Assembly (NCBI RefSeq): GCF_010725055.1
Contig: NZ_BJKB01000004.1
Location: 62,001-126,000 of the forward strand
Length of the DNA stretch: 64,000 nt
Direction of reading: 5' to 3'
Origin: Gelidibacter japonicus
Lineage (GTDB): Bacteria; Bacteroidota; Bacteroidia; Flavobacteriales; Flavobacteriaceae
Shown here: piece by piece, positions 1-8,708 of the stretch
Layout: each line of letters opens with the position of its first letter
How positions within the stretch are numbered: the first letter of the stretch is position 1
The notes under the pieces: generated by a model
Told to the model about the DNA's origin: nothing
What the model saw: the letters and a program-made list of their open reading frames with translations, nothing else
Database searches by the model: none
Position numbers and translations under genes: made by a program

Positions 1-378
1 TTGAAACTATAGATTCCTGCCTTCGCAGGAATGTGGCAGAGGCAGGAACCTCATGATGGAGAGCAAGTACTTGTTTTGATAGGCTCAAATTAACTTCATT
101 CCTTTAATTAAAAGACTAAGATTAACTTCGTTGAACCTTATAACGGATAGAGGATACTTGACTTGTACAGCACAAATCAACTTCATTTCTTTTTTAAAAC
201 AATAAGATTATCTACGTTGAAACTAAAGATTCCTACCTTCGCAGGAATGTGGCAGAGGCAAGAACCTCATGATGAAGAGCCAGTGCTTGTTTTGTACCGC
301 TCAAACCAACCCCTTTTGTCGAATAAAACATCAAGATTAACCACGTTGAAACTAAAGATTCCTGCTTTCGCAGGAATG
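1..378. repeat. Degenerate tandem repeats carrying an 8-bp-stem hairpin
   Basis: At least three related units are visible, starting near 1, 217 and 346. Each opens with TTGAAACTA and a short palindrome, ATTCCTGC-CTTC-GCAGGAAT (13-32, 229-248 with one mismatch in the stem, 358-377 with a changed loop). The first two units continue with a shared tail (GTGGCAGAGGCA then GAACCTCATGATG), and a TCAA-CCTT/CTTCATT-type stretch leads into GATTA before the next unit. A shorter copy at about 117-205 lacks the hairpin. Spacing between units 2 and 3 is about 129 bp. Short reading frames across this block come from the repeat and are not believable genes. It resembles REP-like intergenic repeats; its function is unknown. 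Confidence 0.75.
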
Positions 379-427
379 TATGCATTTGTTCAATAAAACT
401 GGGTAATTTCTGCTCTAATACATCAAT

Positions 428-449
428 ATTGGTGAATACATTCACCAAT
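428..449. repeat. Perfect 10-bp inverted repeat (operator-like)
   Basis: ATTGGTGAAT (428-437) and ATTCACCAAT (440-449) are separated by two bases. A further half copy, TTTGGTGAAT, lies at about 460-469. The palindrome is about 35 bp upstream of the broken ATPase gene, where an operator could sit, but nothing shows that a regulator binds it. Confidence 0.5.
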
Positions 450-483
450 TATCATGTTATTTGGTGAATTGAAATCGTTTTTC

Positions 484-821
<338 letters not shown>

Positions 822-953
822 TACCAAACCAAAGTAAATCTCATTAATACATCAAATTTTACTGATTTTATAAAGTCTTAAAATTTATTTTTTTTATAAG
901 TATGTGATATGCTCAAATATTTTGTAGCTTTAAAGAACTAATAAAACTAACCA

Positions 954-2357
954 ATGAACATATTTCATATCAGTGCGGAATGCTATCCTATTGCCAAGGT
1001 CGGTGGTTTGGGGGATGTGGTCGGCGCACTTCCAAAATATCAGAATAAATTAGGTGAGACCAGTAGTGTCATCATGCCCTTTTATAATAATAAGTTTACC
1101 CAATCCCATACCTTCAAAAGAGTCTTTAGTGGCCGCTTTAATTTAGGAAGACCCTTTGGTTTTGACATCCTCACACTTGAGGATAACACTTTGGGTTATG
1201 ATCTTTATCTTGTTCATATTCCAGATTTGCTATATACTGAATATGTTTATTCTTCCAATGATACAGAGCGTTTTTTAGGATTTCAGATCGCTACTTTGGA
1301 TTGGTTGGTCCAACTGAAAGAGCAACCAAATATTGTACATTGCCATGACCATCATACAGGATTGATTCCTTTTATGATGTCACAATCTTATGCCTACCAT
1401 AAATTAAGAACGACCCCAACGGTTGTGACCATTCATAACGGGCAATACCAAGGCTGGTTCAGTCACAATAAAATACACCTCATCCCTCCATTCGATTTTT
1501 CTAAAGCCGGTTTATTGGATTGGAAACATCTCATAAATCCGTTGGCTTCAGCCATAAAATGCGCATGGAAAGTAACTACAGTATCTCCAAATTATATGGA
1601 GGAACTCAAATATGCGGCCAATGGCCTGGAAGATTTGCTACGTTACGAAAGTGGCAAGTGTGTGGGAATTTTGAATGGCATTGACGATAAGATTTGGGAT
1701 CCAGCTACGGACGATAATTTAATTCAAAATTATTCGATAAAAACATCTGCCTCTGGTAAAAAGGCCAATAAACAATGGCTATGTAAAGAATTCAATCTCA
1801 ATCCAGAACTTCCACTTTTTGCATTTATTGGACGTTTGGTAGGTGAAAAAGGTGCTGATTTGCTACCTGAAATTTTCAATAATTCATTGGTTCATAAAAA
1901 TCTATCCATTATCATGTTAGGTTCCGGAGATTCTTCGGTAGAACATCAGTTGGATCAACTAAAATACCAGCATCCAGGTTATTACAATAACTATATTGGA
2001 TATAACGAACGTTTGGCTCATATTGTTTACGCCGCGGCCGATTTCTTGGTAATGCCCTCACGTGTAGAGCCTTGCGGACTCAATCAAATGTATGCCCTAC
2101 GTTACGGCACCGTTCCAATTGTTAACAAAGTTGGAGGATTAAAGGATACGGTAAGGGATTTTGACGATAACGGCTTTGGGATTTTACACGATGGTGCTAC
2201 TGTACACGAAGGCAGCTTTGCCATTTTCAGAGCCATTAATTTTTACAACGATACCGATAGATTCAAAAAAAATCGTAACTTAATCATGAAAATCGACCAT
2301 TCTTGGGATTCTTCGGCCCAGGCTTATATAAATCTTTATAATTCTTTAATTCTATAA
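954..2357 (+). CDS. glgA: Glycogen synthase (ADP-glucose type)
   Basis: This enzyme transfers glucose from ADP-glucose to the growing alpha-1,4-glucan in the cytoplasm (GT5 family, GT-B fold). At the N-terminus, HISAECYPIAKVGGLGDV holds the ADP-glucose-binding KVGGLGDV signature (Lys15). The C-terminal half has GRLVGEKG and the PSRVEPCGLNQMYALRYG stretch typical of the nucleotide-sugar site. Its 467 residues match bacterial GlgA. The next gene, glgC, starts 2 bp after its stop and makes its substrate, so the two form an operon. No branching enzyme or phosphorylase gene is seen nearby. The start is the first ATG, just before conserved sequence. Confidence 0.95.
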   Translation: MNIFHISAECYPIAKVGGLGDVVGALPKYQNKLGETSSVIMPFYNNKFTQSHTFKRVFSGRFNLGRPFGFDILTLEDNTLGYDLYLVHIPDLLYTEYVYSSNDTERFLGFQIATLDWLVQLKEQPNIVHCHDHHTGLIPFMMSQSYAYHKLRTTPTVVTIHNGQYQGWFSHNKIHLIPPFDFSKAGLLDWKHLINPLASAIKCAWKVTTVSPNYMEELKYAANGLEDLLRYESGKCVGILNGIDDKIWDPATDDNLIQNYSIKTSASGKKANKQWLCKEFNLNPELPLFAFIGRLVGEKGADLLPEIFNNSLVHKNLSIIMLGSGDSSVEHQLDQLKYQHPGYYNNYIGYNERLAHIVYAAADFLVMPSRVEPCGLNQMYALRYGTVPIVNKVGGLKDTVRDFDDNGFGILHDGATVHEGSFAIFRAINFYNDTDRFKKNRNLIMKIDHSWDSSAQAYINLYNSLIL

Positions 2358-2359
2358 CT

Positions 2360-3622
2360 ATGTACCACGACTCAGTAATTTCTATCATTTTAGGTGGTGG
2401 ACAAGGCACGCGACTTTATCCGTTAACCGCAACACGTTCAAAACCAGCTGTTCCAATTGCTGGAAAGTACAGATTGGTGGATATTCCAATTTCCAACTGT
2501 ATCAATTCGGAAATTAAACGCATGTTCGTCTTAACACAATTTAATTCGGCATCCTTGAACAAACACATCAAAAACACATATCATTTCAGTTTCTTTAGTC
2601 AGGCGTTTGTAGACGTTTTAGCGGCCGAACAAACCATGACCAGCAGCAATTGGTTTCAGGGTACTGCCGATGCTGTACGCCAGAATATGCACCATTTTTT
2701 AAATCATGACTTTGAATATGCTTTGATATTATCTGGTGATCAATTATATCAAATGGATTTTAATAAGATGTTGGATGCACACGTAGCGAGTAATGCCGAA
2801 ATAACCATCGCCACCTTACCTGTGGTAGAAAGAGAGGCTACTTCTTTTGGTATATTAAAAACAGATGAGAACAGTATCATTACTTCCTTTATAGAAAAAC
2901 CAGACGCCAGCCTGCTTCCCGATTGGACCTCTGAAGTTAGCGATGAAATGAAAGCTCAAGGGCGGAACCATCTCGCATCCATGGGTATTTACATCTTTAA
3001 TAGACAACTTCTCATCGATCTTATGAACAATCCGGATACCAATGATTTTGGAAAAGAAATCATTCCGCAATCTATTGACAAGCATAAAACTTTAAGTTAT
3101 CCATTTGAAGGCTATTGGACGGATATTGGAAATGTTGATTCATTTTTTGAAGCCAATCTGGGTCTTACTGATGAAATACCAGAATTTGATCTTTTCAATA
3201 ATAAAAAACGAATTTACACAAGAGCGCGAATGCTGCCAACCACAAAAATAAGTGGTACAACGCTAAATAGAGCGGTCATTGCAGAAGGTTGTATCATTAA
3301 TGCTGCAAAAATAGAGCATTCCGTCATCGGAATACGGGCAAGAATAGGGCACGATTCCACTATTATCAATACCTATATGATGGGTAGTGATATTTATCAA
3401 ACTCTTAACGAAGTGACCTCTTCATCTAAAATCCCAATGGGAATTGGAAAGCGTTGTTTTATTAAGAATGCCATTATTGATAAAAATTGCTGTATCGGAA
3501 ATGATGTGAGAATCAATGTGGACGCGAATACAAAAGATAAAGAAACGGACAGCTATGTCATAAAAGAAGGAATTATAGTCATCAAGAAAGGTGCTACAAT
3601 TCCTCATGGGACAGTGATTTAA
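2360..3622 (+). CDS. glgC: Glucose-1-phosphate adenylyltransferase (ADP-glucose pyrophosphorylase)
   Basis: It makes ADP-glucose from ATP and glucose-1-phosphate, the committed step of glycogen synthesis. The N-terminal nucleotidyltransferase domain has the pyrophosphorylase signature ILGGGQGTRLYPLTATRSKPAVP written here as GGGQGTRLYPLT followed by SKPAVPIAGKYRLVD; LSGDQLYQMDF is the metal/sugar-phosphate region and IEKP follows. From about residue 290, the C-terminus shows the hexapeptide left-handed beta-helix pattern (AVIAEGCII, SVIGIRARIG). At 420 residues it is full length. It sits 2 bp behind glgA, so translation is probably coupled. A likely terminator follows, overlapping the end of the convergent antiporter gene. 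Confidence 0.95.
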   Translation: MYHDSVISIILGGGQGTRLYPLTATRSKPAVPIAGKYRLVDIPISNCINSEIKRMFVLTQFNSASLNKHIKNTYHFSFFSQAFVDVLAAEQTMTSSNWFQGTADAVRQNMHHFLNHDFEYALILSGDQLYQMDFNKMLDAHVASNAEITIATLPVVEREATSFGILKTDENSIITSFIEKPDASLLPDWTSEVSDEMKAQGRNHLASMGIYIFNRQLLIDLMNNPDTNDFGKEIIPQSIDKHKTLSYPFEGYWTDIGNVDSFFEANLGLTDEIPEFDLFNNKKRIYTRARMLPTTKISGTTLNRAVIAEGCIINAAKIEHSVIGIRARIGHDSTIINTYMMGSDIYQTLNEVTSSSKIPMGIGKRCFIKNAIIDKNCCIGNDVRINVDANTKDKETDSYVIKEGIIVIKKGATIPHGTVI

Positions 3623-3652
3623 ACTCTCAAAAATAATTCAAATATTACACAG

Positions 3653-3681
3653 GCCTCAACTATTATCGTTTGGGGCTTTTT
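3653..3681 (+). terminator. Probable intrinsic terminator after glgC
   Basis: GCCTCAA (3653-3659) can pair with TTGGGGC (3670-3676), including one G-T pair, followed by five Ts and more T-rich sequence. It overlaps the 3' end of the convergent antiporter gene and would end glgAC transcription. Confidence 0.5.
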
Positions 3682-5545
3682 CTTTTTCTTGAGATAAGGT
3701 CTTTTCCTTCTGTATTTTCTCCACATCATAAGGTTTTCCTAAATACACCAACTTCCAACCCTCCGTAAATTTTTCGTTCTCAATATCAACATCTGAAATG
3801 ATGTGCAATACATCCAATTCATCCTTCAAGAACATCGGGATGATATTCTCATCTTTTTCACTTAGATCGATCAAGCTTTCATAATGTTTTTTATCTTGAA
3901 TGTCTATTTCATGAATGGCAGGATGTTTTCTCGTCGTTTCAGTTAAGGATATAAAATCGTCTGTTTGTATAAAAATATGCTCCTTTGGCACGTAATTAGG
4001 ATCACTTAGTTCGTCTGCCGTAATCAGCCTAAAAACACCATTTTGCCCAAATTCTTTGCCGAATCTATTAATAGCAAATTGATTTATATCCGAATTTCCC
4101 GTTAACGCAATGATATAACCTATATCATTCAGTTCGATATTATCCTCCAAAGAGGCTTCATATACATTGGAAACAATGCCCTCCAAGCCTAATTCCTTTG
4201 CTTTGGAGATATTGATTTGATTGTTATCAAGAAGTACCACGCGCCTTCCATTTTTCTGTAAATAATTGCCGATAAGTCGGGAAGATTTTGAGGCACCCAC
4301 AATTAAAATACCGTTTGCTTTTTTGAGAAACACTCCCAATAGTTTTGCGATATATCGAGCGGTCGTAGCGTTCAGTATAACAGTCCCCAACACAATCATA
4401 AACACGAGAGGTGTAATATATTCGGCATCTTGAACGCCATTTCTTGCCAATTTCAAACCAAATAAAGAAGCAATACCTGCAGCAACAATCCCTCGTGGTC
4501 CAACCCAACTTATAAAAATCTTTTCATTGAATTTTAATGTGGACTTATAAGTACTCCAGAGAACGCCAATCGGCCTCAACACAAAAACTACAACGGCAAA
4601 TAGGGCGACCATATTCCAATTTAGCACTAGTCTTAAATCTTCCATATCAATATTCGCAGCAAGCAATATGAATAGGATAGAAACTAATAGAATGCTCAAG
4701 GATTCCTTGAAATACAATAATTCCTTTAAATAAGGTGAATTGGAATTACCCAAAACCATCCCCATAACCACAACAGCCAATAAACCAGATTCATGCGCAA
4801 ATTCATCAGCCAAAACGAACACGCCCAAAACACTCGCCAGTGCGAACACATTGAGCAAATAATGCGGAATCAAGCGTTTGTTCATGATAAAATTCAGGCC
4901 GTGTGCAAAGGCAAACCCGAAGGTGCTTCCAAACAACACAATCTTTCCAAACTCAATAAATGCCGTTTTGGTAAAAGCGCCACCAACATCCACACTGATA
5001 AATTCAAACACCAATACAGCCACTAGTGCGCCTATGGGATCTATAAGTATGCCTTCCCATCTCAAAACTGCTGAAACATCCTGTTTTAGGGGTATATGTC
5101 GTAAAATAGGTGTAATAACGGTGGGTCCGGTCACCACAATCAATGCCGAAAAGAGAAAAGACATTTCCCAACTGAGATAAAAGATATAATGCGCTGCCAC
5201 TGCGCCTCCAAAAAATGTAACTGTCGATCCAATAGTTATCAGCTTTGTAATAACTGGTCCAATATTTTTGATCTCTCTTACGCGTAGAGTCAATCCGCCT
5301 TCAAAGAGAATAATACTGATGGCCAAGGAGACAAAATAAAAAAGACTTTCACCGGGGAAAAGCCCCTTTTCCCCATTGTATATTGGCTGAATCCATTTGG
5401 TTCCGTCACTTGAAAGATATTCTGCGGCAAATGGGCCTACCAATAGCCCAATCAAAATTAGTGGAAGAATAGCTGGAATTTTCAACTTCCAAGCGACCCA
5501 CTGCGCCAAAATACCTAATATGACAATTCCTGATAGTTCAACCAT
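3656..5545 (-). CDS. Cation/proton antiporter with C-terminal NAD-binding (TrkA-N/RCK-like) domain
   Basis: This is a monovalent cation:H+ antiporter of the inner membrane (CPA family, Na_H_Exchanger fold). Residues 1 to about 400 form some 12 hydrophobic segments, with the family elements FEGGLTL, VTGPTVITPIL, EGILIDPIGA (Asp169 in the ion-binding region) and WVGPRGIVAAG. From about residue 411, ANGILIVGASKSSRLIG starts a Rossmann-like TrkA-N domain, followed by a ligand-binding-like tail. Its 629 residues suit antiporters with a cytosolic regulatory part. The reading IDP instead of the ND of many CPA1 members leaves ion specificity (Na+ or K+) open. It is transcribed alone, convergent with glgC. 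Confidence 0.85.
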   Translation of the reverse strand: MVELSGIVILGILAQWVAWKLKIPAILPLILIGLLVGPFAAEYLSSDGTKWIQPIYNGEKGLFPGESLFYFVSLAISIILFEGGLTLRVREIKNIGPVITKLITIGSTVTFFGGAVAAHYIFYLSWEMSFLFSALIVVTGPTVITPILRHIPLKQDVSAVLRWEGILIDPIGALVAVLVFEFISVDVGGAFTKTAFIEFGKIVLFGSTFGFAFAHGLNFIMNKRLIPHYLLNVFALASVLGVFVLADEFAHESGLLAVVVMGMVLGNSNSPYLKELLYFKESLSILLVSILFILLAANIDMEDLRLVLNWNMVALFAVVVFVLRPIGVLWSTYKSTLKFNEKIFISWVGPRGIVAAGIASLFGLKLARNGVQDAEYITPLVFMIVLGTVILNATTARYIAKLLGVFLKKANGILIVGASKSSRLIGNYLQKNGRRVVLLDNNQINISKAKELGLEGIVSNVYEASLEDNIELNDIGYIIALTGNSDINQFAINRFGKEFGQNGVFRLITADELSDPNYVPKEHIFIQTDDFISLTETTRKHPAIHEIDIQDKKHYESLIDLSEKDENIIPMFLKDELDVLHIISDVDIENEKFTEGWKLVYLGKPYDVEKIQKEKTLSQEKEKAPNDNS

Positions 5546-5682
5546 AAAATTAATTTATCTTATTTTCTGCGGAAAGATTGTAAAGTTATTTTTTTTGAAC
5601 CAAACAGCCCTAATAATATCATAAAATTAAAAATGAAGGACTAAAACCGCACGGAAATTCGTTTATGGAACATAAAATATCT

Positions 5683-6036
5683 CTACTTGGTCTGTTTTTT
5701 AGATTCTGAATTGTAGTATAAAGTTTTTAAGCTTTTTTTGAGCACCATAAAACGATAGATGCCAATGATAAGGAAAATGGCGCTAAAAACTAAGGATAGC
5801 ACCGCCAAATATTTGAAATCTGGAAAATTTTTCAACTGAAAAAAGGCAATTCCACCAAGCAATAAATACAGGGACGATCTGATATAGGATAATAAGGTTC
5901 GTTCATTTGCCAATCGAGTACGTTCTATCGCTAAATAATCTCTTAAAATAACCTCTTGGTCGGGTTTAAAATCACGTCCAAACCTCAAAAGTTTCATTTT
6001 ACTTAGCCTCAAAGGAGCCGGAACAATTCTTTTCAT
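5683..6036 (-). CDS. DUF202 family small membrane protein
   Basis: A 117-residue protein. DYLAIERTRLANERTLLSYIR is the DUF202 signature, here the stretch around residues 33-53. It is followed by two hydrophobic segments (about 55-70 and 75-97) and a basic, polar tail. The biochemical role of DUF202 proteins is not established; the fold is related to the VTC1/YidH-type membrane module. A second ATG at codon 14 is possible, but the first gives the basic N-terminal extension. Its promoter would lie in the 163-bp gap shared with the divergent metallo-hydrolase gene. Confidence 0.8.
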   Translation of the reverse strand: MKRIVPAPLRLSKMKLLRFGRDFKPDQEVILRDYLAIERTRLANERTLLSYIRSSLYLLLGGIAFFQLKNFPDFKYLAVLSLVFSAIFLIIGIYRFMVLKKSLKTLYYNSESKKQTK

Positions 6037-6199
6037 AACTCTTTTTTATAAAATTATAATAATTTTCAGTGCTTTCAAATTATCAGAGTCGTAAGTTAGC
6101 TTCAATATGTTAAAAAACAGCCAATATCAATGTTCAAATCCTTCAAATTTTAAGTGTTTTAGTAATTTGCGAGTTTAACGATGGTTTAAAGTAACAATT

Positions 6200-7063
6200 A
6201 TGCAATTATATCCTATTGAATCTGGTAATTTCAAACTCGATGGTGGGGCAATGTTTGGCGTAGTTCCAAAATCACTTTGGCAACGTACCAACCCTGCCGA
6301 TGCCAACAATATGATTGATATTGCGGCACGTTGCTTATTGATTGAAGATGGCGACCGACTCATTCTGATTGATACTGGAATGGGCAACAAACAAAGTGAT
6401 AAGTTTTTTGGCTATTATTTTCTATGGGGAAATGACTCTATTGACAATTCTTTAAAAAACTACGGATTTCATCGGGATGACATCACTGACGTGTTCATGA
6501 CCCACCTACATTTTGATCATTGTGGTGGCAGCATCCAATGGAACAAAGACAAAACCGGTTATGAACCTGCATTTAAAAATGCACATTACTGGAGTAATTC
6601 CAAACATTGGCAATGGGCTACCCAGCCAAATAGACGTGAAAAAGCTTCTTTTTTAAAAGAAAATATCCTTCCAATGGAAGAAAGCGGACAACTTAAATTT
6701 ACCTCTCTTCCGGAAAATCGACTTTTAAAGAATTCTGAATTGGGTTTTGATATCTTTTTTGCGGATGGCCATACCGATAAACAAATGATTCCACTTATCA
6801 CCTATAAAGATAAGACCATCGCTTTTATGGCCGATTTACTGCCAACTGCTGGCCATTTGCCACTGCCATTTGTGATGGGATATGACACGAGACCTCTCTT
6901 GACTTTAGATGAAAAAGAAGAGTTTCTCAATAAAGCAGCCGATGAGAATTATTACTTATTTTTGGAACATGATGCCCATAACCAAATCATCACGGTAAAA
7001 CACACAGACAAAGGGGTCCGTCTGGATAGGACCTATACTACAAAAGATATATTTACAAATTAA
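6200..7063 (+). CDS. MBL-fold metallo-hydrolase
   Basis: A 287-residue metallo-beta-lactamase-fold hydrolase. The zinc motif THLHFDHCGG is at residues 101-110 (His102, His104, Asp106, His107). LILIDTGMG at 54-62 is the strand before it, FADGHTD and MADLLP supply further metal-site positions, and EHDAH lies near the C-terminus. There is no signal peptide, so it is probably cytoplasmic. It resembles the lactonase-like or quinoprotein-associated MBL hydrolases common in Bacteroidota; the substrate cannot be told from sequence. It is followed after 12 bp by the S8 protease gene and probably shares a transcript with it. Confidence 0.85.
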   Translation: MQLYPIESGNFKLDGGAMFGVVPKSLWQRTNPADANNMIDIAARCLLIEDGDRLILIDTGMGNKQSDKFFGYYFLWGNDSIDNSLKNYGFHRDDITDVFMTHLHFDHCGGSIQWNKDKTGYEPAFKNAHYWSNSKHWQWATQPNRREKASFLKENILPMEESGQLKFTSLPENRLLKNSELGFDIFFADGHTDKQMIPLITYKDKTIAFMADLLPTAGHLPLPFVMGYDTRPLLTLDEKEEFLNKAADENYYLFLEHDAHNQIITVKHTDKGVRLDRTYTTKDIFTN

Positions 7064-7075
7064 TAGATAGATAAT

Positions 7076-8692
7076 ATGAAATTATTTAAATCATTCGCAA
7101 TTGTTGCGTTTGCAGCAAGTTTCCTCTTTAATTGTGGTTCCTCTAGTGGTGTTATTTCAACACCAATAGAAAATATTGACACATTACCACTAAAAGTTTC
7201 TGAATTGACCGAAGCTGAAAAGCAACATTGGGGACATTTGGATTTGAAAAGAGATACCATTCCTGGGATGAGTGTTGATAGAGCTTACGATGAAATTATA
7301 AAAAACAAGAAAGGTAGCACCGTTATTGTCGCAGTTATTGATTCAGGAATTGATATTGACCACGAAGATCTACAGGGTTCCATTTGGACCAATACAAAGG
7401 AAATTCCAGGCAATGGAATAGATGATGACAACAACGGTTATGTTGATGATATCCACGGGTGGAACTTTCTTGGCGATGGCTATAATGAGCAACTGGAATA
7501 TGTACGCTTATTGGCAAGTGGTGATACATCACATCCGCGATATGCAGAGGCTAAGGCTGAACGCGAATCGGAATACACCAAATACCTAGGCATCAAAACC
7601 AATTATGAGCAGTTTTTGCAACAAATCACCAACGCCGACGATGCCTTGCAAAAAGAAACAAAAAAAGAAAACTATACAAAGGAAGATGTGGACGCCATTA
7701 GCACAAACAATCAGACCTTAAAGCAATACATTGCTATTGCAAAATACGTGTACAGCATGGACTTTGATAGCCTTAAAGATGCAATAAAAGATATAAGTGA
7801 AGGCTTGGAAGATATTACTGACCGTCTTAACTATAACCTTAATGTCGATTTCAGAGGTCGTAAAACAGGAGACAACCCTGATGATATGGTGGAGAAATTT
7901 TATGGCAACAACAACGTTAAACCTATCAAACCATCGGAAAGCCATGGTACCCACGTTGCTGGTATTATTGCTGCGGGAAGAAATAATGGGAAAGGGGCAA
8001 ATGGTGTTGCAAACAATGTCAAAATAATGAGCATTAGAGCGGTTCCAAATGGTGATGAATATGACAAGGACGTGGCATTAGCTATTAGATATGCCGCAGA
8101 CAATGGTGCACAAATTATCAACACCAGTTTCGGAAAATACTACTCACCACATAGTGATTGGGTAAGAGATGCTATTGTTTATGCAGCTTCCAAAGATGTG
8201 TTGATTGTAAATGCCGCAGGCAATGAAGCCGCAGATTTGGATACCAAAGATGTCTATCCTAACGATGCCATTGGCACGGGGCCCGAAGTTTCAGATAATT
8301 TTATTAGTGTGGGATCTTTGGATCCAAAATATGGTTCTGGAATGATTTCAAGCTTTTCAAATTACGGTAAGATAAACGTTGATATTTTTGCTCCTGGAGG
8401 AGAAATTTATTCAACCTACCCTGAAAATACCTATAAATCAATTGGTGGAACCTCTATGGCCTCTCCGGCCGTTGCAGGTATTGCGGCATTGATTCGTTCG
8501 TATTATCCAAAATTGACAGCCCCACAAGTCAAGAAAATCATAATGGATTCTGGCTTGGCCCTAACCACCAAAGTTATGATTGGCGGCGATCCATCAAACG
8601 TAAAACCATTCAGCGATCTTTCAAAATCGCAACGCATTGCCAATGCGTATAACGCACTGATATTAGCAGAACAAACGGCAAGAAACCTTTAA
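7076..8692 (+). CDS. Subtilisin-like (S8) serine protease lipoprotein
   Basis: A secreted, lipid-anchored endopeptidase. The signal peptide ends in a lipobox (FLFNC, Cys20). The catalytic triad is complete: Asp89 in VIDSGID, His290 in ESHGTHVAG and Ser460 in GGTSMASP, with oxyanion Asn383 in AAGNEA. The Asp-His spacing is about 200 residues, far more than in subtilisin. The extra part, about 135-285, is polar and helix-rich, after a Ca-binding-like Asp/Asn stretch (GIDDDNNGYVDD, 114-125). No type IX sorting domain is present, consistent with lipoprotein anchoring. It lies between the MBL gene (12 bp) and the M1 peptidase gene (16 bp), probably one operon. Confidence 0.93.
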   Translation: MKLFKSFAIVAFAASFLFNCGSSSGVISTPIENIDTLPLKVSELTEAEKQHWGHLDLKRDTIPGMSVDRAYDEIIKNKKGSTVIVAVIDSGIDIDHEDLQGSIWTNTKEIPGNGIDDDNNGYVDDIHGWNFLGDGYNEQLEYVRLLASGDTSHPRYAEAKAERESEYTKYLGIKTNYEQFLQQITNADDALQKETKKENYTKEDVDAISTNNQTLKQYIAIAKYVYSMDFDSLKDAIKDISEGLEDITDRLNYNLNVDFRGRKTGDNPDDMVEKFYGNNNVKPIKPSESHGTHVAGIIAAGRNNGKGANGVANNVKIMSIRAVPNGDEYDKDVALAIRYAADNGAQIINTSFGKYYSPHSDWVRDAIVYAASKDVLIVNAAGNEAADLDTKDVYPNDAIGTGPEVSDNFISVGSLDPKYGSGMISSFSNYGKINVDIFAPGGEIYSTYPENTYKSIGGTSMASPAVAGIAALIRSYYPKLTAPQVKKIIMDSGLALTTKVMIGGDPSNVKPFSDLSKSQRIANAYNALILAEQTARNL

Positions 8693-8708
8693 TTAAATTA
8701 TATTTAAA

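Noticed and set aside
163-448. Open frames on both strands across the repeat block (77 and 71 codons)
   Set aside because: They are made of the repeat units and share no family pattern; the repeats explain them.
3656-5545. Antiporter lacking the ND motif of CPA1 proteins (IDP instead)
   Set aside because: Variation at this site occurs among cation/proton antiporters with RCK-like tails; not enough to call damage.
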